Shown: one piece after another, positions 25,469 to 34,483 of the stretch
Layout: every line of letters starts with the position of its first letter
How positions within the stretch are numbered: the stretch's first letter is position 1
Source: Limnobacter alexandrii
GTDB taxonomy: Bacteria > Pseudomonadota > Gammaproteobacteria > Burkholderiales > Burkholderiaceae_B
Length of the DNA: 64,000 nucleotides
Assembly (NCBI RefSeq): GCF_005871185.1
Contig: NZ_SWKN01000006.1
Span: 1,218,451-1,282,450 of the forward strand
Direction of reading: 5' to 3'
The notes under the pieces: model-generated
Database searches by the model: none
What the model was told of the DNA's origin: nothing
What the model saw: only the letters and a program-made list of their open reading frames with translations
Made by a program: the position numbers and the translations under genes

Positions 25469-26464
25469 ATGGGTTTGCTTGTAGATGGTCAGTGGCAGGA
25501 CAAGTGGTATGACACCAACTCGAGCGGTGGCAAATTTCAACGTGAAAGCGCCAAGCTGCGCAATTGGGTAACGGTTGATGGCAGCGCCGGCCCCACTGGC
25601 GTGGGTGGTTTCAAGGCGGAAAGTGGCCGTTACCACTTGTATGTTTCGCTGGCTTGCCCGTGGGCGCACCGCACACTGATTTTCCGGAAACTGAAAAATC
25701 TTGAAAGCCACATTGATGTGTCGGTGGTCAGCCCCGACATGCTGAGCAATGGCTGGACTTTCAACACCGAGGCTGGCAGCACGGGCGATGCACTTTTCAA
25801 GAGTGAATTCATGCATCAAATTTACACGCGTCACAAAAGCGACTATTCAGGGCGCGTCACTGTGCCGGTGCTGTGGTGCAAGAAGACCCATCAAATTGTC
25901 AGCAATGAATCGTCGGAAATCATTCGAATGTTCAATTCTGCATTCAATGACATGACAGGCAATCAGGATGATTATTATCCCGAGCCATTGCGTACGATGA
26001 TTGATCGCGTCAATGGCCTGGTTTATGACAACATCAACAATGGTGTGTACCGCGCTGGTTTCGCGACCACGCAGGGCGCGTATGAAGAGGCCTACAACGG
26101 CGTGTTTATGGCGCTCGATTCTGTTGAGAAAATTTTAGATAACAACCGCTATCTGGTAGGGCCGCAAATTACGGAAGCCGACTGGCGTTTGTTCACCACC
26201 CTGATCCGTTTTGATGCGGTGTACCACGGGCACTTCAAGTGCAATCGCCAACGGCTTGAGGATTTTCCGAATATTTCCAATTACGTGCGCGAATTGTATC
26301 AGTGGCCCGGCGTAGCCGAAACCGTCGACTTTTTCCACATCAAACGGCATTACTACTATAGCCACGACATGATCAACCCCACACGGGTTGTACCTGCCGG
26401 CCCTTCCATTGATTACATGCGTGAGCACAACCGCACGCGTTTGTCCGGCAGCCATTCGGCCTGA
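25469..26464 (+). CDS. Glutathionyl-hydroquinone reductase (Xi-class GST)
   Basis: 331 residues. Reduces glutathionyl-hydroquinones using glutathione. The catalytic cysteine C63 is in the class motif SLACPWAHR, and GRYHLYVSLACPWA plus the C-terminal helical domain (RFDAVYHGHFKCNRQRLEDF) match the YqjG/PcpF family. Length is usual. AAGGAG precedes the ATG. Follows the photolyase gene by 53 bases with no terminator, so it may extend the light-stress operon; a role in quinone detoxification would fit. Confidence 0.9.
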   Translation: MGLLVDGQWQDKWYDTNSSGGKFQRESAKLRNWVTVDGSAGPTGVGGFKAESGRYHLYVSLACPWAHRTLIFRKLKNLESHIDVSVVSPDMLSNGWTFNTEAGSTGDALFKSEFMHQIYTRHKSDYSGRVTVPVLWCKKTHQIVSNESSEIIRMFNSAFNDMTGNQDDYYPEPLRTMIDRVNGLVYDNINNGVYRAGFATTQGAYEEAYNGVFMALDSVEKILDNNRYLVGPQITEADWRLFTTLIRFDAVYHGHFKCNRQRLEDFPNISNYVRELYQWPGVAETVDFFHIKRHYYYSHDMINPTRVVPAGPSIDYMREHNRTRLSGSHSA

Positions 26465-26505
26465 TTCGGTGGTAATCTTGGGCAACATTGATTCCCGTGT
26501 TGCCC

Positions 26506-27678
26506 ATGGCCCGCCACCCCAAATTGCCAGGTTTTCAGACCGACCCCATCATTGCAAAACTGCCAGCCGATGTGCAGGTTTACGTGGTCGGCGGTGCCGT
26601 TCGTGATGCCTTGATGGGGCGCACCAGCAGCGACAAGGATTGGGTATTGGTGGGCGCCACCGTCGATCAAATGCTGGCCGCAGACTTCACCCCTGTTGGT
26701 GCGGATTTCCCGGTTTTTCTGCATCCACGCACGCATGAAGAATATGCCTTGGCCCGCACCGAGCGCAAAAGTGGTCATGGTTACAAGGGTTTCACCTTTC
26801 ACGCAGACCCTTCTGTAACCCTGGAAGAAGATTTGGCAAGGCGCGATTTCACAGTGAACGCCATGGCCATGAGTGCGGCTGGCGAGTTGATTGATCCGTT
26901 CAACGGTATTCAGGATTTGCAGAACAAATTGATGCGTCATGTCAGCAGCGCCTTTACTGAAGACCCGCTGCGCGTGCTTCGACTGGCCCGCTTTCTGGCA
27001 CGCTTTCTTGATTTTTCTGTGGCCGAAGAAACCATGCAGCTTTGCCGCGAATTGCGCAACAGCGGTGAGTTGAAACATCTGGTTCCTGAACGTGTGTATG
27101 CAGAACTGAACAAAGGCATGGGTGAGGAAAAACCCTCGCGGATGTTGAAGTTGATTGGGAAGCTCAATGGCTGGGGCGAACTGGCTTCGGCATGCGAGGT
27201 GCCGTTTTCCCGCTTTGACAAACCCGACTACGATCGCTTGAACGGTTTGCTCAATGCCGAGGACAGGTGGGTTTATTCATTGGGGTTTTTCCTGAATCCT
27301 GCTCAGATCAAGTCACTGGCCAAAGCATGGCGTTTGCCCCGCGACACCGAGGACCTGGCGGTGGTTGCCGCAAACTTTCATGAATTCTTGGTGCAGGCGC
27401 GCTTCGATGCGGTTTCAATCGGACAGTTTTTAGGTCAGGTGGATGTGTACCGCAAGCCAGCCCGTTTGCAGCAAGTGCACGGCATGATTCGAACCTTGTT
27501 GGGTGACAGTCCAATGAGTGCTTTTGTTGATGCTGTTGTGGCGGAATTGGAACAAGGTCGCTACAAAGCTTTTCTTGGTGATAAAATTGCTTCCGCACCG
27601 GCAGGTGAGCATGTGGCGCAAGTTGTCGCCAATGCACGCCAAGCCTGGTTGAATGCCTTGCATTCCCAACACTTTTGA
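26506..27678 (+). CDS. cca: CCA-adding tRNA nucleotidyltransferase
   Basis: 390 residues. Adds or repairs the 3' CCA of tRNAs. Class II nucleotidyltransferase motifs: [14 protein letters not shown] (near 21-34), DKDWVLVG with the metal-binding DxD-like residues, and [16 protein letters not shown], the next conserved block. Downstream is the RNA-binding helical part. Length is that of a beta/gammaproteobacterial CCA enzyme without a full HD extension. ATG 26506 chosen; an in-frame TTG at 26488 is the alternative. No good ribosome site is visible. Confidence 0.9.
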   Translation: MARHPKLPGFQTDPIIAKLPADVQVYVVGGAVRDALMGRTSSDKDWVLVGATVDQMLAADFTPVGADFPVFLHPRTHEEYALARTERKSGHGYKGFTFHADPSVTLEEDLARRDFTVNAMAMSAAGELIDPFNGIQDLQNKLMRHVSSAFTEDPLRVLRLARFLARFLDFSVAEETMQLCRELRNSGELKHLVPERVYAELNKGMGEEKPSRMLKLIGKLNGWGELASACEVPFSRFDKPDYDRLNGLLNAEDRWVYSLGFFLNPAQIKSLAKAWRLPRDTEDLAVVAANFHEFLVQARFDAVSIGQFLGQVDVYRKPARLQQVHGMIRTLLGDSPMSAFVDAVVAELEQGRYKAFLGDKIASAPAGEHVAQVVANARQAWLNALHSQHF

Positions 27679-27686
27679 TTCTTGAA

Positions 27687-27730
27687 GTGAGGACGACCTC
27701 ACCGCTCAACCTTCGATCGGGGACGGCCCC
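27687..27730 (+). promoter_or_regulatory. Guanidine-II (mini-ykkC) riboswitch
   Basis: Two hairpins in the leader of gdx/sugE. P1 has stem GTGAGG/CCTCAC with loop ACGA (27687-27702); P2 has stem GGGG/CCCC with loop ACGG (27719-27730); the linker is 16 bases. Both loops fit the ACGR consensus of the guanidine-II class flanked by GG/CC. The ribosome site GGGAG (27741-27745) is just downstream, so guanidine binding probably opens translation. The gene it controls encodes the expected guanidinium exporter. Confidence 0.95.
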
Positions 27731-27750
27731 ATTGCTTGATGGGAGTTGTC

Positions 27751-28062
27751 ATGTCCTGGTTAATTCTGTTTGTTGCCGGTCTCTTCGAAATCGTTTGGGC
27801 CATCGGCCTGAAATACACCGACGGTTTTACCCGCTTTGTTCCCTCGGTTATTACTTTGATTGCTGCGGCAATCAGCTTCGGATTGCTGGGCTTGGCCATG
27901 AAAACATTGCCAGTCGGCACTGCCTACAGTGTGTGGGTTGGCATTGGTGCAGCGGGCACCGTACTGATGGGTGTTTTACTGTTTAGCGAGCCTGTCAATG
28001 CGCTGCGTATCGGCAGTGTGGTGCTGATTGTTTTGGGTGTTTTGGGTTTAAAGCTGTCATGA
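27751..28062 (+). CDS. gdx: SMR-family guanidinium exporter Gdx/SugE
   Basis: 103 residues with four membrane segments. E13 in [12 protein letters not shown] is the essential SMR glutamate and W16 follows as in SugE/Gdx. Exports guanidinium in exchange for protons. GGGAG lies five bases before the ATG. Regulated by the guanidine-II riboswitch just upstream. Its stop overlaps the start of the LOG-family gene (ATGA). Confidence 0.93.
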   Translation: MSWLILFVAGLFEIVWAIGLKYTDGFTRFVPSVITLIAAAISFGLLGLAMKTLPVGTAYSVWVGIGAAGTVLMGVLLFSEPVNALRIGSVVLIVLGVLGLKLS

Positions 28063-28625
28063 AAAATATTTGTGTGTACTGTGGTTCCAGCGCGGGCAGT
28101 CGCGCTGAATACGCTGAAGGTGCAAAGGCATTGGCGCGCGCATTGGTCGACAACAATCTCGGCCTGGTTTATGGCGGGTCCAATCTGGGTTTGATGGGCG
28201 TGGTGGCCGAAGAGGTGTTGGCCCTGGGTGGCACTGCCACCGGCATCATTCCCGAATCCCTGGTGACCAAAGAACTGGCTCACCCGGCCCTAACCGAGTT
28301 GATCGTGACCCGCAATATGCACGAGCGCAAAGCCATGATGGCCGAGCGGTCCGATGGCTTTGTCGCCTTGCCGGGTGGCTTGGGCACCTTCGAAGAGTTG
28401 TTTGAAATCCTGACCTGGGGGCAACTCAGCTTTCACCACAAACCAGTGGGTGTGCTGAATGTGAATGGGTATTACGATGGTTTGCTCTCGTTTCTTGATC
28501 ATGCCCATGCCGAGTCCTTTATTCGCCCGCAGCATCGAAATATGCTGATGGCACACACCGATGCCGGCAAGCTATTGGCAGCGTTCAAGGAATACGAAGC
28601 ACCTGCTGTGGTGAAGTGGGTGTAA
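28059..28625 (+). CDS. LOG-family nucleotide phosphoribohydrolase
   Basis: 188 residues. Hallmarks: VYCGSSAGS at the N-terminus, [13 protein letters not shown] and [16 protein letters not shown] (near 105-120), containing the PGGxGTxxE motif of the Lonely Guy/TIGR00730 family. Such enzymes release the base from cytokinin-type or other nucleoside 5'-monophosphates. Co-translated with gdx by a four-base overlap, so it sits under the guanidine riboswitch; a link to guanidine is not known. Confidence 0.9.
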   Translation: MKNICVYCGSSAGSRAEYAEGAKALARALVDNNLGLVYGGSNLGLMGVVAEEVLALGGTATGIIPESLVTKELAHPALTELIVTRNMHERKAMMAERSDGFVALPGGLGTFEELFEILTWGQLSFHHKPVGVLNVNGYYDGLLSFLDHAHAESFIRPQHRNMLMAHTDAGKLLAAFKEYEAPAVVKWV

Positions 28626-28630
28626 AAGCG

Positions 28631-29158
28631 ATGCTCACCATTCGTGATGCCACCTTGGCTGACATGACCGCCGTGCATGCACTGTACGCGCATTATGTAT
28701 TGCATGAACTGGCCACCTTCGAGTTGGTGCCGCCCACACTTGAAGAAATGTGTGCACGTTGGCAAACCATAGTGGACACACAGTTGCCCTACCTGGTTGC
28801 TGAAATTGACGCTGAAATTGTGGGCTATGCCTATGCAGCCACTTACAGGCCCAGGCCCGCATATCGGTACACGGTGGAAGACTCGGTGTATTTGTTGCCA
28901 AGCCACAAAGGCAAGGGCATTGGCGTGGCTTTGCTAAGCGAAGTTATTCGCCGGTGTGAACAAGGCCCTTGGCGCCAAATGGTGGCCGTGATTACTCAAG
29001 GCGGTACCGCAGGTTCAGCAGAGTTACATCAAAAGCTGGGCTTTCAGGAAGTTGGACGCATGCCCAACGTGGGCTACAAATTCAATCGCTGGGTGGGCAC
29101 ACTCATCATGCAGCGCGCCTTGGGCGATGGCGGCAATTCCAGCCCCACCCCAATTTAA
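28631..29158 (+). CDS. GNAT acetyltransferase, phosphinothricin-acetyltransferase-like
   Basis: 175 residues. RDATLADMTAVHALYAHYVLH, then GYAYAATYRPRPAYRYTVEDSVYL and KGKGIGVALLSEVI (acetyl-CoA P-loop) match the PAT/YncA branch of the GNAT fold. Probably N-acetylates a small amine; substrate unknown. Placed five bases after the LOG gene, so likely part of the gdx operon. Confidence 0.88.
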   Translation: MLTIRDATLADMTAVHALYAHYVLHELATFELVPPTLEEMCARWQTIVDTQLPYLVAEIDAEIVGYAYAATYRPRPAYRYTVEDSVYLLPSHKGKGIGVALLSEVIRRCEQGPWRQMVAVITQGGTAGSAELHQKLGFQEVGRMPNVGYKFNRWVGTLIMQRALGDGGNSSPTPI

Positions 29159-29165
29159 AGGACCC

Positions 29166-29915
29166 ATGTTGGAAATCAACGACTACTCCCTGATTGTTGG
29201 GCTGGCATTTTTGGTGGCAGGTTTCGTCAAAGGCGTCACCGGCATGGGCTTACCGCCCATCGCAATCGGCCTGATGGCAGTGGTGGTGCCACCCGTGCAG
29301 GCCGCTGCGCTTATCGTGGTGCCCTCCATGGTCAGCAATGTGTGGCAAATGCTGGTTGGTCCAGGTTTTTTAAGTGCAGTGCGCAGGTTTGCTGCTTTGC
29401 TAATCATGGTGTGCATTGGTGCAGCTTTCGGCGTGGGCATATTGACTGGTAGTACTCCAGCTTATGCCACACTGGCTTTGGGCTTGGTGCTGTTTGTGTA
29501 TGCCGTGCTGGGTTTATTCAAGTTCAATATGCATGTAAATGCGACCAATGAGCGTTGGGCGTCGCCGCTGGTGGGTGGGCTAACCGGGTTTTTGGCGGGT
29601 GCAACCGGGGTGTCGTCAGTGCCTTCTGCGCCCTACATGAATTCATTGGGCATGAGCAAAGATGAATTGCTGCAAGCCTTGGGGCTTGTATTCACCGTGG
29701 GTACTTTTGCCCTGGCGGTGGGTTTGTATTTGAAAGGACGTTTTGAACTGGCGGCGGCCTGGGAATCCACCTTGTGCCTGATTCCCACCATGGCAGGTGT
29801 ACTGGCCGGGCAAAAATGCCGTTCGCTGTTAAGTGCCGAAACATTCAAAACCGTGTTTTTTGTAGGCTTGCTGGCTTTGGGTGGCTACATGATTGTGCGT
29901 GTCGTTTGGCTGTAG
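29166..29915 (+). CDS. TauE/SafE-family sulfite/anion exporter-like permease
   Basis: 249 residues with about eight membrane segments. The repeat motif AGFVKGVTGMGLPPIAIGLM (near 18-37) and GGLTGFLAGATGVSSVPSAPYM (near 140) are the paired half motifs of TauE/SafE proteins. ATG 29166 follows AAAGGACC. Last gene of the tight gdx-LOG-GNAT series. Substrate is unknown; family members move sulfite, sulfoacetate or other anions. Confidence 0.87.
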   Translation: MLEINDYSLIVGLAFLVAGFVKGVTGMGLPPIAIGLMAVVVPPVQAAALIVVPSMVSNVWQMLVGPGFLSAVRRFAALLIMVCIGAAFGVGILTGSTPAYATLALGLVLFVYAVLGLFKFNMHVNATNERWASPLVGGLTGFLAGATGVSSVPSAPYMNSLGMSKDELLQALGLVFTVGTFALAVGLYLKGRFELAAAWESTLCLIPTMAGVLAGQKCRSLLSAETFKTVFFVGLLALGGYMIVRVVWL

Positions 29916-29958
29916 GCTGATATACACTGAAAGCCACACCAATGCCTTGGAGTAAAAC

Positions 29959-30357
29959 ATGCGGCGCATGCTTCTTGCCCTGTGCGTATCGGCGGGCTTG
30001 ATCGGCTTAATCGGCTTAAGCGACATTGGCCTTGCGCAGGCAGCCCCGATTGCTGCAGAGAAAGCGCTTACCCGATTGAACCAGGAAGTTCAGGTTCAAA
30101 TGAAGGTTCGCTCCAGCAAACTGCGCGCTGATCGCGACGAAGTAGATCTCAATTCACACACCAACTTTCGCGATCCTGCCAACCTGACTGTGGCCATTGA
30201 TGGCCAGGTCGCGGCCTGGTATTCCTATCAAGGTATTCACGACTTGCCAAAATTCTTTTTTGGTAAAACCATTGTGGTATCGGGCGTTGTCGAACAGTTC
30301 ACCGACCAAACCCGAATTCTTGTCGTCGACCCAGCCCAAATTCAAATCGTGAAGTAA
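29959..30357 (+). CDS. Exported OB-fold-like protein of unknown function
   Basis: 132 residues. Signal peptide (about 1-28, ending AQAA). Mature part about 100 residues with beta-rich VAIDGQVAAWYSYQG, GKTIVVSGVVEQFTDQTRILVVDPAQIQIV, a pattern like small periplasmic OB-fold proteins. No cysteine. TTGGAG precedes the ATG. Function not recognised. Confidence 0.72.
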   Translation: MRRMLLALCVSAGLIGLIGLSDIGLAQAAPIAAEKALTRLNQEVQVQMKVRSSKLRADRDEVDLNSHTNFRDPANLTVAIDGQVAAWYSYQGIHDLPKFFFGKTIVVSGVVEQFTDQTRILVVDPAQIQIVK

Positions 30358-30361
30358 GCCC

Positions 30362-30994
30362 ATGTATTTGCCCAAGCAGTTTGAGGAAACTTCGGTTCCG
30401 GTGTTGTTGAGTTTGATCAAAGCCCACCCGCTGGCCACGGTGATTACCATGTCGGCCTCAGGGCTGAATGCCAACCACATTCCCATGGTGCTCGCGGAAA
30501 GTACCAGCGGCCAAATGGCACTGCGAGGCCATGTGGCGCGGGCCAATCCAATGTTGGCCGATTTGGCAGTGTCGCCCCAAACGCTGTTGGTTTTTCAAGG
30601 GGCTGAACATTACATTACGCCCTCTTGGTATGCGACCAAAAAAGAAACAGAGAAGGTTGTACCCACCTGGAATTACGCGGTGGTGCATGTGAAGGGGCAG
30701 ATGCGGGTGGTGGATGATGCCACTTGGCTGCACCAGCAGCTGGAAGATTTAACGGTGCAGCAGGAGAGCACCCGAGCCATGCCTTGGTCGGTGAATGATG
30801 CGCCTGCTGAATTTCTGGATCAAATCAAACAGGCCATTGTGGGCTTCGAAGTTCAAATTGAAAGCATGGTGGGCAAATGGAAAGTGAGCCAGAACCAACC
30901 ATCGAAAAACAGGGCCACCGTGGTAGAGGGCCTGGAAGGCGAGGGCACCGAAAAAGCGCTAGAAATGCGTGATTTGGTGAAGAAAAAACTTTGA
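30362..30994 (+). CDS. PaiB-type FMN-binding protein
   Basis: 210 residues. PaiB family flavin-binding split barrel: YLPKQFEE, VLLSLIKAHPLATVIT, NHIPMVL, GPQ-equivalent FQGAEHYITPSWY and VPTWNYAVVHVKG are the family hallmarks. Bacillus PaiB is described as a negative regulator of sporulation and protease genes, but in Proteobacteria members act as flavin-binding proteins with unknown role. Starts four bases after the preceding gene. Confidence 0.88.
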   Translation: MYLPKQFEETSVPVLLSLIKAHPLATVITMSASGLNANHIPMVLAESTSGQMALRGHVARANPMLADLAVSPQTLLVFQGAEHYITPSWYATKKETEKVVPTWNYAVVHVKGQMRVVDDATWLHQQLEDLTVQQESTRAMPWSVNDAPAEFLDQIKQAIVGFEVQIESMVGKWKVSQNQPSKNRATVVEGLEGEGTEKALEMRDLVKKKL

Positions 30995-31012
30995 ACTTGG
31001 CAGGTGTGCGCA

Positions 31013-31300
31013 ATGCCTTCGTCCCGGTTGAAAAGCGGTCAGTGTTTGTGCTGCAAGCGGATTACCGCGTTAACCTTTCACCATCTAATCCCCAAAAAAT
31101 TGCATCGACGTGCCTTTTACCGAAAAAACTTTGACAAAGAAACCTTGAACCAAGGTGTGAACGTGTGCAGGCTTTGTCACGATGGCATTCATGATTTGTA
31201 CGATGAAATGCAGTTGGCCAAGCAATTTTCAAGCGCCGAAACACTGTTGGCCGATGAAGCCTTGCAAAGGCATTTCGCCTGGGTCGCCAAAAAGAAATAA
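31013..31300 (+). CDS. Small HNH-endonuclease-like protein
   Basis: 95 residues. A zinc-binding arrangement CLCCKR ... FHHLIPKK ... NVCRLCHDGIHDLYDE gives two CxxC pairs and the central HH and final H of the HNH/beta-beta-alpha-metal fold. Such small HNH proteins are common and mostly uncharacterised nucleases. ATG 31013 is chosen; GTG 31004 is an alternative. Ends nine bases before the DUF2254 gene. Confidence 0.82.
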   Translation: MPSSRLKSGQCLCCKRITALTFHHLIPKKLHRRAFYRKNFDKETLNQGVNVCRLCHDGIHDLYDEMQLAKQFSSAETLLADEALQRHFAWVAKKK

Positions 31301-31309
31301 GGACTGTAC

Positions 31310-32557
31310 ATGCGAGAAAACCTGTTGTTTCACTGGAACCGAATTCGCGAAAAGCTCTGGGTGAAACCCTTGCTGGTCAGTGTGTTGTCGGTTGCCTTTG
31401 CGTTTCTGGCCACCCTGGCCGATCAAACCAATGCATCTGTTTGGGTACCCGATGTCAGCACCGAGTCCATCGAGGCTTTGCTGAATTTGGTCACCTCCAG
31501 CATGTTGGTCATTGCCATGTTTGCAGTGGGGGCCATGGTCACTGCCTATGCCTCAGCCAGCAATTCCGCCACACCGCGCGCCTTTTCGGTGGTGCTGGCT
31601 GACGACACCTCGCAAAATGCCCTGTCAGTTTTTATCGGTGTATTCATTTACGGGGCTGTGTCATTGGTGGCGCTTGAAAACGACTTGTACGAACACGCAG
31701 GCCGTTTCGCGCTTTTTGTGGTCAGTGTGCTGGTTTTTGCCCTGGTGATCCTCACGTTCATTCGCTGGATGGACAGCATTGCCCGCCTTGGGCGCATGGG
31801 TAACACCATTGACAAGGTTGAATTCGCCGTTGCGGAGTCATTTGTCAGTCGATTAAAGCAGCCCTACCTGGGGGGCAAGCCCGCTTCAAATTCAACCCAT
31901 CTGCAAGGCCTTCCCTTGTTCATGCCCAATGTGGGGTATTTGCAGCGCATCGACATGGCTTCACTGCAAACAAGTGCTGAAAAACATGAAGTCGACATTG
32001 AATTGATTGCCTTGCCGGGCAAGTTTTGTACGCCGGACAAGCCGGTTGCCTATGTCGCGGGCTCGCCTCAGCAGCAAATTGATTGTTTGTCTGAATTGGC
32101 TTCTGCCTTTTACCTGGCCGATCAACGAACTTACGATCAAGACCCTCGGTTCGGCCTGATTGTGTTGTGTGAAATTGCCTGTCGGGCCTTGTCCCCTGCG
32201 GTCAATGATCCCGGGACCGCCATTGATGTGATCGGCACCACCACACGACTTTTTCACCAATGGGCCACGGGCGACGACAAACCCGATGACACCGTGCTGT
32301 ACGACCGCATCAGCGTTCCCTCTTTGCGAGAGCTTGACATGTTTGATGATGCCTTCAATGGACTGGCCAGGGATGCAGCCGGCACTGTCGAGGTGTCTAT
32401 CCGTTTACAAAAGGCATTTGTAGCCATGGCTGGTTTCGGCAATCCGTGTATTCGCGCGGCTTGTCTGGAACATTCGCGACGGGCCTTGACCAGAAATGAG
32501 TTGACCATGAACTTGCCGGAAGACATTGAAGCGGTCAGACGGGCTGCAAGCTTCTAG
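31310..32557 (+). CDS. DUF2254 membrane protein
   Basis: 415 residues. Four N-terminal membrane segments (about 20-40, 60-85, 105-125, 135-155) followed by a large cytoplasmic domain, including YLQRIDMASLQ, PGKF and LVLCEIACRALSPAVNDPGTA, the signature of DUF2254. Unknown biochemical role; predicted inner-membrane. Confidence 0.85.
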   Translation: MRENLLFHWNRIREKLWVKPLLVSVLSVAFAFLATLADQTNASVWVPDVSTESIEALLNLVTSSMLVIAMFAVGAMVTAYASASNSATPRAFSVVLADDTSQNALSVFIGVFIYGAVSLVALENDLYEHAGRFALFVVSVLVFALVILTFIRWMDSIARLGRMGNTIDKVEFAVAESFVSRLKQPYLGGKPASNSTHLQGLPLFMPNVGYLQRIDMASLQTSAEKHEVDIELIALPGKFCTPDKPVAYVAGSPQQQIDCLSELASAFYLADQRTYDQDPRFGLIVLCEIACRALSPAVNDPGTAIDVIGTTTRLFHQWATGDDKPDDTVLYDRISVPSLRELDMFDDAFNGLARDAAGTVEVSIRLQKAFVAMAGFGNPCIRAACLEHSRRALTRNELTMNLPEDIEAVRRAASF

Positions 32558-32613
32558 GCACGGAATACTTGGTACAATCAGAGGCTTAGCTCAAACCTGC
32601 CAGACCTGTCCCC

Positions 32614-34353
32614 ATGCTTGCCCAACAACGAAACACATTGATCGCCGCGTTCGAAGCGGCCGCTGCTGCTGCCCTCAATCAGCCCTTTGAGGGCGTGGTT
32701 ACGCTGGAAAAGCCCAAAGACGCCAGCCACGGCGATGCTGCCTGCAACCTGGCCATGCAATTGGCCAAGCCTGCACGCCGCAACCCACGTGAACTTGCAC
32801 AATTGTTGGCCGACCATGTGAAGGGCAATCCCTCCTGTGCAGGGCTGGTTGATGCGGTTGAGGTGGCAGGCCCGGGCTTCATCAACATTCGGCTAAGCCA
32901 ACAGGCCCGCGTGGCCGTGGTGGCCGAGGTGCTGAAACAGGGTGCCGAATTTGGCAAGTCACAAGCCCATGCGGACGAAACCGTACTCATCGAATTTGTA
33001 TCGGCCAACCCCACTGGGCCCCTGCATGTGGGCCACGGCCGACAGGCTGCCTTGGGCGATGCCATGGCCGCTGTCATGCAAACCCAGGGTTGGAAAGTTC
33101 ACAAAGAGTTTTATTACAACGACGCGGGTGTGCAAATTCAAACCTTGGCCACCTCGGTTCAGGCTCGCGCCAAAGGCGTTAACCCCGGCGACGCAGAATG
33201 GCCCGAAAGTGCCTACAACGGCGATTACATTGCCGACATTGCCGCCGACTTTCTGGCGGGCAAAGAAGTGAAGGCTGCCGATGGCGAGCCTGTCAAGGGC
33301 AGTGGCAATGTAGACGATTTCGAATCCATTCGCGCATTTGCCGTGGCGTATCTGCGGGCCGAGCAAGACCTTGACCTGAAAGCCTTTGGTGTCAACTTCG
33401 ATCAGTTTTACCTTGAAAGTTCTCTGTATTCCGAGGGCAAGGTGGAAGCCGCAGTCGCATTGATGGTTGCCTCGGGCAAAACCTTCGAGGAAGGCGGCGC
33501 CTTGTGGCTGCGCTCCACCGATTACGGTGACGACAAAGACCGGGTCATGCGCAAGTCTGAGGGCGGCTATACCTACTTTGTGCCCGATGTGGCCTACCAC
33601 ATCCAGAAATTCAAGCGTGGCTTTGGCAAGGTCATCAACATTCAGGGCACCGACCACCACGGTACCATTGCCCGTGTCCGGGCTGGTTTGCAGGCCTGCA
33701 ATGTGGGCATTCCGCAGGGTTACCCCGACTATGTGCTGCACAAAATGGTCACGGTCATGAAGGGTGGGCAGGAAGTGAAAATTTCCAAGCGTGCCGGTAG
33801 TTACGTGACTGTGCGCGACCTGATCTGTTGGTCAGGCGGGGTGGATGAAAGCCAGCCCATGCTGAGCCAACCCGAGGCCCTCACCAAAGGCCGAGACGCC
33901 GTGCGTTTTTTCCTGGTCAGCCGCAAAGCCGACACTGAGTTTGTGTTTGATGTGGATTTGGCCTTGGCCCAGTCGGATGAAAACCCGGTGTATTACGTGC
34001 AGTACGCGCATGCACGCATTCACTCCATTCTGGACCAGGCTGAAGTGGACCTTTCGAGCATTTCCAGTGCCGATCTGACTCTTTTGTCTGCACCTTCCGA
34101 ACTGGCTTTGTTCCGAACGTTGGTTTCTTACCCGGACATTTTGTCCAAGGCGGCCGACGAGTTGGCGCCCCACCACATTGCGTTTTACCTGCGTGAACTC
34201 GCCGGCGCCTTCCACACTTTCTACAACGCCGAGCGGGTTCGAATCGACGATGTGGCCTTGAAAACAGCCCGTGTGGCCTTGCTGGTGGCTGTGGCCACGG
34301 TGTTGGCCAACGGCTTGGCTGTGTTGGGTGTATCAGCGCCAAAGCGCATGTAA
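32614..34353 (+). CDS. argS: Arginyl-tRNA synthetase
   Basis: 579 residues. Class I synthetase charging tRNA-Arg. ATP motif HVGH in [19 protein letters not shown] (near 128-148), the KMSKS-like KISKRAG near 390, and a typical ArgS C-terminal anticodon domain ending LGVSAPKRM. Usual length. A long inverted repeat serving as terminator follows. Confidence 0.95.
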   Translation: MLAQQRNTLIAAFEAAAAAALNQPFEGVVTLEKPKDASHGDAACNLAMQLAKPARRNPRELAQLLADHVKGNPSCAGLVDAVEVAGPGFINIRLSQQARVAVVAEVLKQGAEFGKSQAHADETVLIEFVSANPTGPLHVGHGRQAALGDAMAAVMQTQGWKVHKEFYYNDAGVQIQTLATSVQARAKGVNPGDAEWPESAYNGDYIADIAADFLAGKEVKAADGEPVKGSGNVDDFESIRAFAVAYLRAEQDLDLKAFGVNFDQFYLESSLYSEGKVEAAVALMVASGKTFEEGGALWLRSTDYGDDKDRVMRKSEGGYTYFVPDVAYHIQKFKRGFGKVINIQGTDHHGTIARVRAGLQACNVGIPQGYPDYVLHKMVTVMKGGQEVKISKRAGSYVTVRDLICWSGGVDESQPMLSQPEALTKGRDAVRFFLVSRKADTEFVFDVDLALAQSDENPVYYVQYAHARIHSILDQAEVDLSSISSADLTLLSAPSELALFRTLVSYPDILSKAADELAPHHIAFYLRELAGAFHTFYNAERVRIDDVALKTARVALLVAVATVLANGLAVLGVSAPKRM

Positions 34354-34371
34354 AAGTTACGCGCTGAACAT

Positions 34372-34402
34372 CCCAAAACCCTTGTGCTGTAAGGGTTTTG
34401 GG
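34372..34402 (+). terminator. Stem-loop after argS
   Basis: Perfect twelve-base stem CCCAAAACCCTT / AAGGGTTTTGGG with a seven-base loop. The 3' strand contains TTTT but no classic T run follows, so it may act as a terminator in combination with Rho or as a transcript end-protecting hairpin. Confidence 0.65.
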
Positions 34403-34483
34403 TGAAAATTGAGGAGGCGCCACTCTAGGCGCAAGTACCGTGTTTTTGGTACCATGAATGGCTAAGCAGTCTAAAGGTTTTGC

